A stretch of 64,000 bases of DNA from Ruegeria sp. PrR005 (GCF_010500245.1 NZ_JAAGOX010000003.1:1-64000), one strand, 5' to 3'. Numbered from the stretch's first letter, positions 45,018 through 54,644 are shown. The notes: generated by a model from the sequence alone, not told the origin. Numbers and translations: made by a program.

Positions 45018-45158
45018 TGATGGTCATGTCTCCTTACCACTTAACAATGGGGTTCGGCGCTGCGCGGCGCAAGCAGTTGCCCGCCAGCCGCGCGGAAATT
45101 GCGCAGTCTGAACCGATCGTGACTTGGCAAATGCCGGACGCGGGGCCATCTTTACCGC

Positions 45159-45971
45159 ATGAACCGCACATTGCTCGGCGCACTCGCCATCGTCTCTCTC
45201 AGCTTTGGGTTGGCTGGCCAGTCCAGGGCCGCTGGCCTTGATGATCTTGTACAGGTCGATATCCTCGACGGCGGCATGACAGCGCGCGGCACCGTTCTGG
45301 GCGCGATCCGGCTGACCCTCGCCGACGGGTGGAAAACCTATTGGCGCGCACCGGGCGAGGCGGGAATTCCGCCCAGTTTCAACTGGAGCGGATCGCGCAA
45401 TGTCGGCGAACTGACAATCACATGGCCGGCACCGCATGTGTTCGAGCAAAGCGGTCTGCGCTCAATCGGGTACAAGGATCAGGTGGTCCTGCCGATCGAG
45501 ATTACCCCCCGGAAAGCCGGACAACCGGTCCGGCTCAAGGGCGCGATGGATTTTGGCGTGTGCAAGGATATTTGCGTGCCTGCAAGCCGGAACATCGACC
45601 ATACGCTGGACGCCAACGCCCCCCGCAACCCGGCGATTGCCGCTGCGCTGGCGCAACGGCCCTACTCGGCCAGCGAGGCCGGGGTACGCTCGGCGACCTG
45701 CCGGCTGATGCCCACCGGCAATGGCATGCAGATAGAGGCCGAGATCACTTTGCCCTATACCGGCGGCAGCGAACTGGCCGTTTTCGAACCCAGCGACCCA
45801 ACCCTTTGGGCCACCGAGGCCGAGACGCGCCGTCAGGGAAACACATTGTACGCCCGGTCCGAGATCCTGAACGCCGCCGGCGGCGCCTTCGCGCTGGACC
45901 GGTCGCAGATGCGGATCACCGTTCTCGGCAGCAAGCACGCGGTCGACATCTTGGGCTGTCTGCCGGGGTAA
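45159..45971 (+). CDS. DsbD-alpha-like periplasmic protein
   Basis: A 270-residue exported protein (signal peptide about 1-24) with the DsbD N-terminal alpha-type domain: LTLADGWKTYWRAPGEAGIP, KDQVVLPIEITPRKAGQPV and the redox Cys pair in FGVCKDICVPA. There is no DsbD membrane domain or C-terminal thioredoxin domain. A further Cys occurs near ATCRLM and another near LGCLPG. It may pass electrons to, or bind, a partner such as ScsB/CcdA-type reductase elsewhere. Confidence 0.8.
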   Translation: MNRTLLGALAIVSLSFGLAGQSRAAGLDDLVQVDILDGGMTARGTVLGAIRLTLADGWKTYWRAPGEAGIPPSFNWSGSRNVGELTITWPAPHVFEQSGLRSIGYKDQVVLPIEITPRKAGQPVRLKGAMDFGVCKDICVPASRNIDHTLDANAPRNPAIAAALAQRPYSASEAGVRSATCRLMPTGNGMQIEAEITLPYTGGSELAVFEPSDPTLWATEAETRRQGNTLYARSEILNAAGGAFALDRSQMRITVLGSKHAVDILGCLPG

Positions 45972-45974
45972 CGC

Positions 45975-46394
45975 ATGGAGCAACGGCCGCTTGTCGGCGC
46001 CCTCGCCGTTGTCCTTCACGACAACCATGTTCTTCTGGCCCAACGCGGCAAGGATCCGGGCCGTGGCCTGTGGGGGTTCCCCGGCGGCCATGTGGAATGG
46101 GGCGAAACCGTGCGCGATGCCGTCATTCGCGAGCTGTTCGAGGAAACCGGCATCAGCGCCCGCCCGCAACGTTACCTTACACATTTCGACCTGATCCGGC
46201 GCAGCGACAGCGGGGAAACCCTGGTGCATTACCTGTTGGTCAGTGTTCTGTGCCGCTATGTCGAGGGCGAGCCGCGCGGCGGAGATGACGCGTTGGATGC
46301 CAGATGGGTGCACATTGACGATGTCCGGCAAGGCACATTGCCTCTGCTTGACCGGGTCGCAGAGCTTTTGATCATCGCCCTTCGCGACGGTTGA
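45975..46394 (+). CDS. NUDIX hydrolase
   Basis: A 139-residue pyrophosphohydrolase. The NUDIX box is complete (GGHVEWGETVRDAVIRELFE then ETGI). The hydrophobic strand VGALAVVLHDNHVLLAQRGK precedes it. It follows the DsbD-like gene by 3 bases and converges on the RND pump gene, 9 bases away. Substrate (nucleotide or nucleotide-sugar) cannot be told. Confidence 0.9.
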   Translation: MEQRPLVGALAVVLHDNHVLLAQRGKDPGRGLWGFPGGHVEWGETVRDAVIRELFEETGISARPQRYLTHFDLIRRSDSGETLVHYLLVSVLCRYVEGEPRGGDDALDARWVHIDDVRQGTLPLLDRVAELLIIALRDG

Positions 46395-46403
46395 GTCTGC
46401 AGC

Positions 46404-49400
46404 CTACTGCGGCTGGCGTCGGCCTCGCCGGGCCAGCACCAGGCTCGAGACCGCCATTGCCAACAGGGTCAACGCAAATGCCCCTGCGACGAACAGGGCC
46501 ATGCCCGCGACCATGGGGGGCCTGTCCGCGATTTGCGGCACGATCTCGACAAGGCGCGGGGGCAAAGACCCAAAGACCGCTGGCCAGAAAACCGTCACGC
46601 CAAGCCAGCCAAGCGTCGATATTCCGCATGTGACAACTGCCCAGCGCGCCAACCTGTCCGGCCCGCGCAGCGCACGTTTCAGCGCGGTCAGCGGCCGCAC
46701 CACATCATTCTGAATTGCAAGCAGGGCCGGCACAACCAGCAGTACGAGCAGCACACCAAACCCCAACCCGTAAACCAGGGTGATCACGGTCGGCTTCAGG
46801 AACTGCGCCTGCTGCGAGCTCTCATAAAGCAGCGGCGCAAGACCCAGCACCGTCGTGAGAGAGGTCAGCAGAACCGGCCGCAACCGATCCGCTGTGCCGT
46901 CGATGATCGAGGGGAGCAGTCCGCGCGTTTCGGCATATTCGTCAATCGTCGTCACCAGAACGATCGAGTCGTTGATGATGATCCCGGTCATCCCCAGAAG
47001 CCCCACAACCGTGAACATGCTGAGCGGCACTTCCCAGATGTAGTGGCCCCAGATCGTTCCCACCAGCCCGAACGGAATGATCGCCATCACCACCAAGGGC
47101 CGGGTCCAACTGGCAAAGACCCAGGCCAGTACCAGGTAGATGCCGGTCAGGCAAAGGATCACGCCCGAGGCCGCCTCAGTCAGGAAGGTGTCCTCTTGTT
47201 CGCTCAGCCCCGCCAGCCTCCATTCGACCTGACGTTCGCTGGCGATCCGTGGCAGGATCTCGGTTTCCAGCGCCGTCGAAATCTCTGCCGCCCGCGCCGG
47301 ATCGTCTTCGGAGATATCCCCGGTGACCGAGACGACCCGAATGCCGTTTTCCCGTTTCACCGTGGAAAACCCGGTGCGCTGCGTGACCGAAACGATATCG
47401 GCCAGCGGAACATACGTGCCTTGCGGCGTCCGCATCAGCGTCCGCTCCAGGAAATCGGCGGTCAACTCGTTCTCTGGCAGCTCGACCCGGATCTGCGCGC
47501 TGCGCGGCCCGTCAGGATAGGTTGCCGCCTCGATCCCGTTCAGCCGCGCCCTCAGCGCCCGGCCCAGCGCATCGACGGTAAAGCCCAGCGCCTGACCCTG
47601 CGCGGTCAGGTCCAATACGATCTCTTCCTTGTCATAGCTCAGATCGTCCTCGACCCCCGAAACCTCCGGGTACCGCGACAGCGCGGTTTGCAGATCCTCA
47701 GCGGCCGATTTCAGCACCTGCGCCGAGGCGCCATAGAACTGTACGTCAAGCGCATCGCCACCCGGCCCCGACCGCCAGCCGCGAAAACTGAGCGTTTCGA
47801 CCTTGGGATGCCGGTTCACGAAATCCTGCAACTCTCCGACAAAGGCAAAGCTGGAATAGGGGCGTTCATCCGCGTCGATCAACTCGATCGAGATTCCGCC
47901 CAGCAGATCCGCATCCTTGGTGTCGGAACCGGCAAGCCCGGGCCCTGCGTTTCCGCCGATCTCGGCCATCACAAAGTCGATCGGATTGCGGCCGTGGCGC
48001 TCTTCGTAGATGCGGCCAAGTTCCTCGGTGGCGCGCTGCAACTCGCGCATCATCGCCATCGTGTCGTCGCGGGTGGCGCCCTCGACCATGCTGAAATTGC
48101 CGGTGACCGAGCCGCGTTCGGGCGCATTGAAAAACCGCCATTGCACATCACCGGTGATGAACAGCGCCACCTGGCTGGCCAGAACCGTCACCGTCCCCGC
48201 CAGAACGACATAGCGCGCCCGCACGACCCAGCCCACGAAACGGCGAAACAGATGGTCGCGCAGCCAGCGAAACCCCTTGTTCACCACCCGGTTCGGCCAG
48301 TCATACCAATGTTCCTTGGCTGAATGCGCAATGGCATGGGACATGTGGTTGGGCAGGATCAGGAAACACTCAACCAGCGACGCGGCCAGCACGGCGATCA
48401 CGGTGAACGGAATGTCCCCTATCAACTTTCCGAAATGCCCTCCGATTGCGGTAAGGCCGAAAAAGGCGATGATCGTGGTCAACGTCGCGGCAAAGACCGG
48501 CATCGCCATGCGTCTTGCTGCGGTTTCCGCGGCAACGACCGGGTGCTCCCCCAGCCGCCGCGCCCGGAAATCGGCATGCTCCCCAACAACGATGGCATCA
48601 TCCACCACGATGCCCAGCGTGATGATCAGCCCGAACAGCGACACCATGTTGATCGTCAATCCAGCCGCATACATCAGGGCCACCGCAGCGAACATCGACG
48701 CCGGGATCCCCGCCGCCACCCAGAATGCCGTCCGAGCGTTCAGGAACAAAAACAGCAACAGAACGACCAGTCCCAGCCCGACAAGCCCGTTATCGACCAG
48801 AATGTTCAGACGGTCGGTGATCGCCTCGGCCCGGGTCCGGATCAGATCCATGGTCACGCCCTGGGGCAGGCCTGCCTCCATCACCTCGACCAACTCTTCG
48901 ACCTGATGCTGAACCTTGATCGCATCGCCCTGATCCGACCGATCCACCCGGACCGACATTGCAGGCTGGTCCCCGACCCAATAGCTCCGGTTGCGCGTGA
49001 CCCCTTCGACCCGGATCGTCGCCACATCCGAAACGCGCAGCTTGGACCCATCGGGGTTCGAGCGCAGGACGATCCCGCCGATCTCTTCGGGGCTGCGCTT
49101 CTCCGCCCCGGTGCGGATACGTGCATTTGCACCTGTCACGTCGCCCGCCGGATCACCTGTGACCTCGGCCGCAATCGCCGCCGCGATTTCGGACATGGAT
49201 ACATCATTGGCGATCAGCTTGGCCGATGGCACTTCGACCACCGTGCGCGGGGCGGCCAGGCCCCGGATCGTGGTCCGTGTCACCCCGATCTCGAACAGCC
49301 GGACGATCAGCTCGTCGGTAAATCGGGCCAGTTGCTCGGGCGAGACGGGTCCGGTGATCACAACGTCGGTCACCCGGTCCCGCCAGACCCCACGACGGAC

Positions 49401-49805
49401 CGATGGCTCCTCGGCATCCTCCGGCAGGGTCGTTATCGCATCCACCGCCGCCTGCACGTCATCGGCGGCCTGTGCCATGTCCCAGCCGGGTTCGAATTCC
49501 AGCGACACATTGGCACGCCCCTCACGCGAGGTGGCGGTCGAGCTTTCCACCCCGTCTACGGCCAGCAAGGCCGGTTCCAGAACCTGCACGATGGCGCTGT
49601 CAACATCTTCGGGTCCGGCCCCTTCCCACTCGACATTGACCGTCACGTTCTGGACGATCACGTCGGGAAAAAACTGCGCCCGCATGTTCGGAATGGCCGC
49701 TGCCCCCAGCACCAGCAGGACCACAAGCAGCAGATTGGCGGCGGTCCGATGACGCGTGAAGTAGCTCAGAACTCCGCCAGCGGCTTTGGGGATATCGCGG
49801 ACCAT
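46404..49805 (-). CDS. RND efflux transporter (AcrB/HAE1 type)
   Basis: A 1133-residue inner-membrane proton antiporter with twelve predicted helices and two large periplasmic loops. The N-terminal helix (ANLLLVVLLVLGAAAIPNMR) leads into the porter loop; in the membrane, LGIVVDDAIVVGEHADFR carries the conserved acidic pair, and the second half has MTGIIINDSIVLVTTIDEYA. It lies 6 bases after the adaptor gene. The outer-membrane TolC-like partner is absent from the window. Substrates unknown. Confidence 0.9.
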   Translation of the reverse strand: MVRDIPKAAGGVLSYFTRHRTAANLLLVVLLVLGAAAIPNMRAQFFPDVIVQNVTVNVEWEGAGPEDVDSAIVQVLEPALLAVDGVESSTATSREGRANVSLEFEPGWDMAQAADDVQAAVDAITTLPEDAEEPSVRRGVWRDRVTDVVITGPVSPEQLARFTDELIVRLFEIGVTRTTIRGLAAPRTVVEVPSAKLIANDVSMSEIAAAIAAEVTGDPAGDVTGANARIRTGAEKRSPEEIGGIVLRSNPDGSKLRVSDVATIRVEGVTRNRSYWVGDQPAMSVRVDRSDQGDAIKVQHQVEELVEVMEAGLPQGVTMDLIRTRAEAITDRLNILVDNGLVGLGLVVLLLFLFLNARTAFWVAAGIPASMFAAVALMYAAGLTINMVSLFGLIITLGIVVDDAIVVGEHADFRARRLGEHPVVAAETAARRMAMPVFAATLTTIIAFFGLTAIGGHFGKLIGDIPFTVIAVLAASLVECFLILPNHMSHAIAHSAKEHWYDWPNRVVNKGFRWLRDHLFRRFVGWVVRARYVVLAGTVTVLASQVALFITGDVQWRFFNAPERGSVTGNFSMVEGATRDDTMAMMRELQRATEELGRIYEERHGRNPIDFVMAEIGGNAGPGLAGSDTKDADLLGGISIELIDADERPYSSFAFVGELQDFVNRHPKVETLSFRGWRSGPGGDALDVQFYGASAQVLKSAAEDLQTALSRYPEVSGVEDDLSYDKEEIVLDLTAQGQALGFTVDALGRALRARLNGIEAATYPDGPRSAQIRVELPENELTADFLERTLMRTPQGTYVPLADIVSVTQRTGFSTVKRENGIRVVSVTGDISEDDPARAAEISTALETEILPRIASERQVEWRLAGLSEQEDTFLTEAASGVILCLTGIYLVLAWVFASWTRPLVVMAIIPFGLVGTIWGHYIWEVPLSMFTVVGLLGMTGIIINDSIVLVTTIDEYAETRGLLPSIIDGTADRLRPVLLTSLTTVLGLAPLLYESSQQAQFLKPTVITLVYGLGFGVLLVLLVVPALLAIQNDVVRPLTALKRALRGPDRLARWAVVTCGISTLGWLGVTVFWPAVFGSLPPRLVEIVPQIADRPPMVAGMALFVAGAFALTLLAMAVSSLVLARRGRRQPQ

Positions 49806-49811
49806 GACCGG

Positions 49812-51269
49812 TCAGCCCCCTGTGCGCTCTTCCAGCCGCTGCACCAGGCGTGCAGGCACGCGGGCTTCGGCAAGCTGGCCCAGCAGCCGCTGTTTCACAT
49901 CCGCCGGCATCCGATCGTTCCCCTCGACAAAGGCCACAAGGCGCGCCCGGCGTTCATCGGACAGCTCCAGCAGCGAGACGTCCGGCTCACCTGCTCCGGC
50001 CTCGACCCGCAGCGGCCGGACCTTGATACCCGGCCCCAGCAATGGCGTGCGGCCGATCACCACCTCGCGCCCTTCCAGTCCGTCGCCACGGACGAGAACA
50101 TGGTCGCCCTGACGCCGCAGCAGCGACACCGGCAACTCCTCCAGACGGTCTTCTGCACTCAGCACCAGCACCGTTCCCGACGCATCCAGCGCCGAGGCTG
50201 GCAGTTGCACCACATTCAATAGCGGGGGTTCCTCGACACTCACCGTTACGAAGTCGCCCGGCTTGAACCCCGGCGACGCATCCAGCCCGGCATAGATAAG
50301 GCGACCCGACTGACCGTCCCCTGCCGCCGCGCTGTCACGGCTGATGCTGCCCTGGGCGACCAAATCGGCCCCGGTAACGTCAAGCTTGACCGTAACAGGG
50401 GCGCCGATCAGCCGACCAGACGCGTCAAGCAGACGCGCATATTGCGCCGTCGAAATCCGAAAGGCCACTTCCAGAGCGGTCGGGTCGATCAGTTCGGCCA
50501 GTTTCTCGTTAACCGAGACCAGTCGCCCCTCGACCAGCGTTACCCCGCTCAGCGTGCCGTCAAAGCTCGCGAATACTTCGGTTTCTTCCAGATCCCGCTC
50601 GGCCAGTTCCAGCGCCAGACGCGCACGTGCCAGCCGGGTCACCGCCTGGTCCACCCGTGCCTCGGCCTGGGCCACCGCGATCTGGCGGGACAAAACCGCC
50701 TGGCGCGCCTGGGCATCCGCCAGTTCGGCGGTTTCCGCCGTGGCGGCGCTGCCTACCCCGCGCTCGACCAGATCCTGCTGACGTTGCATCGCCTGAGCGC
50801 GCAGGGTGGCCTGATCCTCCGCCGCCTGTAATTCGTGTCCCGCCAGAATCAAGGCCCGGGCGGCATCGCGTTCCTCGGCTTCGGCATCCATCAGATCCGA
50901 GCGCGCCCGGTCCAGTTCGGTCTGCGCCTTGGCAGGGTCTATCCGCACCAGAACCTCGCCCGCATGAACCGTGCCGCCGTCGACAAAGTTTTCCGAAAGC
51001 CCGATCACCCGTCCGCCCATGGCGCTGCGCAATTCGAGAGTGCGGCGGCTTTGTACCTTGCCAAATGCTTCCAGAACCGGCGTGACGGTGCCGGATTGTG
51101 CTGTTTGTACATTGACCGCGAACACCCGTTCACGCGCCGCAGGCGGTTTCTTGTCGGCGTTCATCCGGGATTGCACGGCGTCCAACACCAATTGCCCGGC
51201 CCAGACCAGCAGGGCCAGGGCAACTGAGGCAAGAAAGACACCAAGCAGGCTTTGCCGAAGAAATCGCAT
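49812..51269 (-). CDS. RND periplasmic adaptor (membrane-fusion protein)
   Basis: A 485-residue MFP partner of the RND pump. An N-terminal anchor (LLGVFLASVALALLVWAGQ) is followed by lipoyl/hairpin parts (KVQSRRTLELRSAMGGRVIG, VRIDPAKAQTELDRARSDLM), a coiled coil, a beta-barrel (FDGTLSGVTLVEGRLVSVNE) and a membrane-proximal domain. The tail has extra residues after VRPLRVEA. First gene of the pump unit; no local regulator. Confidence 0.88.
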   Translation of the reverse strand: MRFLRQSLLGVFLASVALALLVWAGQLVLDAVQSRMNADKKPPAARERVFAVNVQTAQSGTVTPVLEAFGKVQSRRTLELRSAMGGRVIGLSENFVDGGTVHAGEVLVRIDPAKAQTELDRARSDLMDAEAEERDAARALILAGHELQAAEDQATLRAQAMQRQQDLVERGVGSAATAETAELADAQARQAVLSRQIAVAQAEARVDQAVTRLARARLALELAERDLEETEVFASFDGTLSGVTLVEGRLVSVNEKLAELIDPTALEVAFRISTAQYARLLDASGRLIGAPVTVKLDVTGADLVAQGSISRDSAAAGDGQSGRLIYAGLDASPGFKPGDFVTVSVEEPPLLNVVQLPASALDASGTVLVLSAEDRLEELPVSLLRRQGDHVLVRGDGLEGREVVIGRTPLLGPGIKVRPLRVEAGAGEPDVSLLELSDERRARLVAFVEGNDRMPADVKQRLLGQLAEARVPARLVQRLEERTGG

Positions 51270-51365
51270 TGTTTACCGGGTTCCGGTCGCAGGTGACAGT
51301 ATCATAGACAAGCTAGGAGGCCCGATAAAATTGCCAAGCCTCATATGCTTGAACGTGATCCTGAC

Positions 51366-51908
51366 CTATTTCCGTCGCAGATGCTCATCCAATCGTGGCA
51401 TGATCTCGACAAAGTTGCAGGGACGATGGCGGTAATCGAGCTGTTTTTCCAGAATACCGTCCCAGGCATCCTTGCAGGCGCCCGGACTGCCGGGCAGCGC
51501 AAACAGGTAAGTGCCCCCCGCAACCCCGCCCGTGGCGCGCGACTGCACCGCCGAGGTTCCGATCTTTTCCATCGAGATCAGGGTAAAGACGGTGGCGAAA
51601 GCCTCGATCTCTTTCTCGTAAACGTCGCGATGCGCCTCGACCGTCACGTCGCGCCCGGTCAGGCCGGTGCCGCCGGTCGAGATGATGACATCGACATCCG
51701 GATCGGCGACCCAGGCGCGCAGCTGGTCGGCGATCTGGGCGCGCTCGTCCTGAATGATGTGCCGGTCGGCCAGCACATGTCCTGCCCGTGCGATCCGGTC
51801 GACCAGGGTCTGGCCAGATCGGTCCTCTTCCAGCGAGCGGGTATCCGACACGGTGAGCACCGCGATACGGACAGGAATGAAATCGAGGCTTTCGTCGATG
51901 CGCGACAT
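51366..51908 (-). CDS. moaB: Molybdenum cofactor biosynthesis protein MoaB
   Basis: A 180-residue MogA/MoaB-type protein that adenylylates or binds molybdopterin. Motifs: [34 protein letters not shown] (the active-site GGTG loop) and [18 protein letters not shown]. It is the last gene of the UDG-phosphoesterase-LysE-MoaB minus-strand unit, 6 bases after the LysE gene. Confidence 0.92.
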   Translation of the reverse strand: MSRIDESLDFIPVRIAVLTVSDTRSLEEDRSGQTLVDRIARAGHVLADRHIIQDERAQIADQLRAWVADPDVDVIISTGGTGLTGRDVTVEAHRDVYEKEIEAFATVFTLISMEKIGTSAVQSRATGGVAGGTYLFALPGSPGACKDAWDGILEKQLDYRHRPCNFVEIMPRLDEHLRRK

Positions 51909-51914
51909 GGCGGA

Positions 51915-52544
51915 TCAGGTCCTTTCAAGAATGGCGAGCCGCAGCGCCAATGCTGCAAAGATGCCCGCCGTCACGCGGCCCAGGATGCGGCCCAGGCGCG
52001 AGTCGGTGGTCAGGCGTCGGCCGAGGCCGCCCGCAAAAAGTCCCACCAACCCGTTGATGACAAACCCGCCCACCCCGATGATGGCACCAAAGACCAGAAA
52101 CTGTGGCAGGATCGGGCCTGCCTCGGGCGAAACGAATTGAGGAATAAAGGCCAGCACGAACAGGATCACCTTGGGGTTGGTCAGATTCACCAGCATCCCG
52201 TCGCGAAACGCATGGCGCGCAGCGCGCGGCGGCGCATTGGCGGCAACGGCCCCTTGCCGCAGCGCCCCCCAAGCCAGCCACAGCAGATAGACCACGCCGA
52301 CCCAGCGGATGGCGTCGAACAGCCAGGGCATCGCCTGCACCGCAGCGCCCAGACCCAGCCCTGCCACCGCGACATGCACCATGCCGCCCGCCGAGATACC
52401 GGCGCTGGCCGCCCAGGCGGCACGCGGACCAGATCGCAACCCTTGGCCGAGGCAGAACATCATATCGGCGCCCGGCGTCAGGTTCAGCGCCAGCGCGGCC
52501 GGCAAAAACGTCAAGAATGTGATGGGCTCGATCATTGCGGCCAC
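51915..52544 (-). CDS. LysE/RhtB-type amino-acid exporter
   Basis: A 209-residue inner-membrane exporter of the LysE/RhtB superfamily with about six helices. Blocks: FLPAALALNLTPGADMMFCL near the N terminus and GMLVNLTNPKVILFVLAFIP. Its first 13 bases overlap the end of the phosphoesterase gene. It is a distinct paralogue of the exporter in the pdxJ-acpS operon. Substrate unknown. Confidence 0.86.
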   Translation of the reverse strand: MAAMIEPITFLTFLPAALALNLTPGADMMFCLGQGLRSGPRAAWAASAGISAGGMVHVAVAGLGLGAAVQAMPWLFDAIRWVGVVYLLWLAWGALRQGAVAANAPPRAARHAFRDGMLVNLTNPKVILFVLAFIPQFVSPEAGPILPQFLVFGAIIGVGGFVINGLVGLFAGGLGRRLTTDSRLGRILGRVTAGIFAALALRLAILERT

Positions 52545-53131
52545 TCGAACCAGTTGACGGTGGGACCCAGGTTTGCAAGCCGCGTCCGCCCCATGCTGCC
52601 CCGCGCGCCCCAGCTGTCATGGATATGACCGCATAGCGCCAGCTGCGGTTGCACCCGTTCGATGGCGTCGCGGATCGCGGTCGATCCGACCGACTTGCCA
52701 TCCGAGGTGACATCGCCGAACCCCTTTGGCGGCGAATGGGTGATCAGGATATCGGTAGCGGTGCAGCGCGCCAACATCTCGGATGCCTCGCCCTCGGTCA
52801 TGTCACAGGACCAGTCCCCAAAGGGCGTGGGCGGCACGCCATAGCCCAGCCCGAACATCCGTATCCCGTCCACCGTGGCCGAGGTGCCATGCAGCACATG
52901 CACGCCTTCGGGCGCGGCGGCCTCCAGCTCGGCGGCGCTTTCGGCGTTTCCGGGCACCAGCACCAGCGGCACCATGATCCCGGCCAGCATCGCCATCGCT
53001 TGATCCAACCCCTGGCGCCCGTTGCAGTAATCGCCTGCGCCGATCACGATATCGGCCTCCAGGCTTGCAGCGACCAGATCGGCGGCCCGGGCGCGCGCCA
53101 TGTGGAGATCGGAAAAGGCCATTATGCGCAT
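52532..53131 (-). CDS. Metallophosphoesterase (calcineurin-like)
   Basis: A 199-residue phosphoesterase with the metal-ligand motifs of the family in order: MAFSDLHM, VIGAGDYCN, VPGNAESA, THSPPKGFGD and GHIHDSWG. In the usual GNH(E/D) motif the His is replaced (GNAES), which may change the active site. The start at ATG 53131 overlaps the UDG stop by one base (TGATG). Substrate unknown. Confidence 0.85.
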   Translation of the reverse strand: MRIMAFSDLHMARARAADLVAASLEADIVIGAGDYCNGRQGLDQAMAMLAGIMVPLVLVPGNAESAAELEAAAPEGVHVLHGTSATVDGIRMFGLGYGVPPTPFGDWSCDMTEGEASEMLARCTATDILITHSPPKGFGDVTSDGKSVGSTAIRDAIERVQPQLALCGHIHDSWGARGSMGRTRLANLGPTVNWFEWPQ

Positions 53132-53907
53132 CACTGCTCCTTCAGCTTTGCCTTGAGTTCCAGAAGGTCGGCCCAGGCCTGCCGCTTCATCTGCGGCTGT
53201 CGCAGCAGATAGGCAGGGTGGAACATCGGCATGACCGGCAGGTTCATCGCCTGGGTCCATTGGCCCCTGAGCCGCGTGATACCCCGTTTTCCCAGCACCG
53301 CGTCACAGCTGATATTGCCCATCAGCACCAGAACCTGCGGCTGTGCCAGCGCCACATGCCGTTCCAGGAACGGTTTCATCATCCCGATCTCGACCGGCAG
53401 CGGGTCGCGGTTCTGCGGCGGCCGCCAGGGCAGGACATTGGTGATATAGACGTTTTTCTGCCGGTCGAGGCCAATGGCCGCCAGCATCCGGTCCAGAAGT
53501 TGACCGGCGCGGCCGACAAAGGGGCGCCCCTCGCGATCCTCGTCGCGGCCCGGCGCCTCGCCAATGATCATCACCCGCGATCCCGGCATCCCGTCGGCAA
53601 AGACAAGGTTGCGCGCGCCCTTCTTAAGCTCGCAATGGTCGAACTCCGCCAGTGCCTGGCGCAGCGACGGCAGCGCCGTCGCGCTGGCCGCAGCCTTACG
53701 CGCCTCTTGCACCGGATCCGTCTTTGGCACCACTTGCGGCGCGGCCGGAGCGGCAGACGTCGCGGCAGCGGTGCGATCCGGGCGCGGCGCGGTATCGGCC
53801 AAGGCATAGCGATCCACCGGCGCGTCGCCGATCGCTTCGGTTACGCCCAGTTCCACCTGCCATTCCAGCAGGGCCAGCGCCGCATGAGGATCAAGTGCCG
53901 ATTCCAT
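53131..53907 (-). CDS. Family-4-like uracil-DNA glycosylase lacking Fe-S cysteines
   Basis: A 258-residue uracil-DNA glycosylase. Motif A IIGEAPGRDEDREGRPFVGR and the late motif MFHPAYLLRQP are intact. The first about 75 residues are an Ala/Pro-rich extension. The protein has only two Cys (92 and 201); the other positions that hold the 4Fe-4S ligands in classical family-4 enzymes read otherwise (for example LPWRPPQNR, with Trp161 where Cys is expected, and MMKPF). Repair of uracil in DNA is likely, but the metal cluster is not. Confidence 0.85.
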   Translation of the reverse strand: MESALDPHAALALLEWQVELGVTEAIGDAPVDRYALADTAPRPDRTAAATSAAPAAPQVVPKTDPVQEARKAAASATALPSLRQALAEFDHCELKKGARNLVFADGMPGSRVMIIGEAPGRDEDREGRPFVGRAGQLLDRMLAAIGLDRQKNVYITNVLPWRPPQNRDPLPVEIGMMKPFLERHVALAQPQVLVLMGNISCDAVLGKRGITRLRGQWTQAMNLPVMPMFHPAYLLRQPQMKRQAWADLLELKAKLKEQ

Positions 53908-53988
53908 GCCCCCAATCTAACCGTCTGCGCGGCAAGGGAAAGCGGATTGCCGCTGGACAGCGCGCAACGCGCAGCCGAGCATGGCGGC

Positions 53989-54573
53989 ATGTTTCGACTG
54001 TTCTGCCTGAGCCTGATCGTCTTTTTTGTTGCCGCGTTTCATGACGCCCGGGCGGCGGAATGTCCCGCGGGCACCGCCCAATGCGGTGCATCAAACTGCT
54101 GCGGCCTGTCGCAAACCTGTATCTGGGACGGGTACTGCGTGCCTTTGGGCGGCACCTATTGCGGCGGCGGCCGGTCCTGCGGGCCGTTCGAGGACTGCGT
54201 GGCAGGCGGCACCAGATGCGCGCCCAAGGGCGCGGGCAAATGCCAGACCGGCCTGACCTGCGGGCCCGGCATGACCTGTTCGGTTTCCGGCGACTGCGTG
54301 CCGCTTCCGAAACCAGAGCTGACCCTTCCCCAAAACCCGCCCTGCAAGGACGGACGGGTCTGTCCGGCGGGGACCCAGTGCCTGCCCGGGGGAGGGTGCA
54401 GCCGCGTCGGCTGGTACCTGTGCGAAGAGACCGGATCACAATGCAGGCCGGGCTTCAAATGCTCGGCCGAACGGGGCTGCGTGCCGCAGCTGGCGGTCGA
54501 TTGCGGGCGCGGTGCATGGTGCAAGCCGGGCGAGACCTGCCTGCCCGAGGGCGGCTGCACCCCCTCCGACTGA
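53989..54573 (+). CDS. Secreted protein of six four-Cys modules
   Basis: A 194-residue protein with a signal peptide (1-23, cleavage near DARAAEC). The mature chain holds 26 Cys. They form six modules of C-x5-C-x5-C-x5-C with small spacing variants: Cys 32-50, 58-77, 85-103, 119-137, 145-164 and 172-190, each ending in a Gly-containing turn before the last Cys (GYC, GTRC, GDC, GGGC, ERGC, GGC). Cys25 and Cys37 are extra. The repeats recall eukaryotic disulfide-rich knots, but I know no family name. It is encoded divergently from UDG; ATG 53989 is used and the longer frame back over UDG is a shadow. Confidence 0.75.
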   Translation: MFRLFCLSLIVFFVAAFHDARAAECPAGTAQCGASNCCGLSQTCIWDGYCVPLGGTYCGGGRSCGPFEDCVAGGTRCAPKGAGKCQTGLTCGPGMTCSVSGDCVPLPKPELTLPQNPPCKDGRVCPAGTQCLPGGGCSRVGWYLCEETGSQCRPGFKCSAERGCVPQLAVDCGRGAWCKPGETCLPEGGCTPSD

Positions 54574-54644
54574 GGCGACGGGCCGTATTGCCCCCGGCCC
54601 GCGCGCTTTCTATAAGCGGCGCAATCGCCTGACCGGAGCCGCCC

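Noticed and set aside
46533-50222. Two long plus-strand ORFs (596 and 632 residues) opposite the RND genes
   Set aside because: Composition is His/Arg/Gln-rich and the real genes with membrane and adaptor motifs are on the minus strand.
53065-53988. N-terminal extension of the cysteine-rich protein
   Set aside because: This part is antisense to the uracil-DNA glycosylase; a signal peptide begins at ATG 53989.
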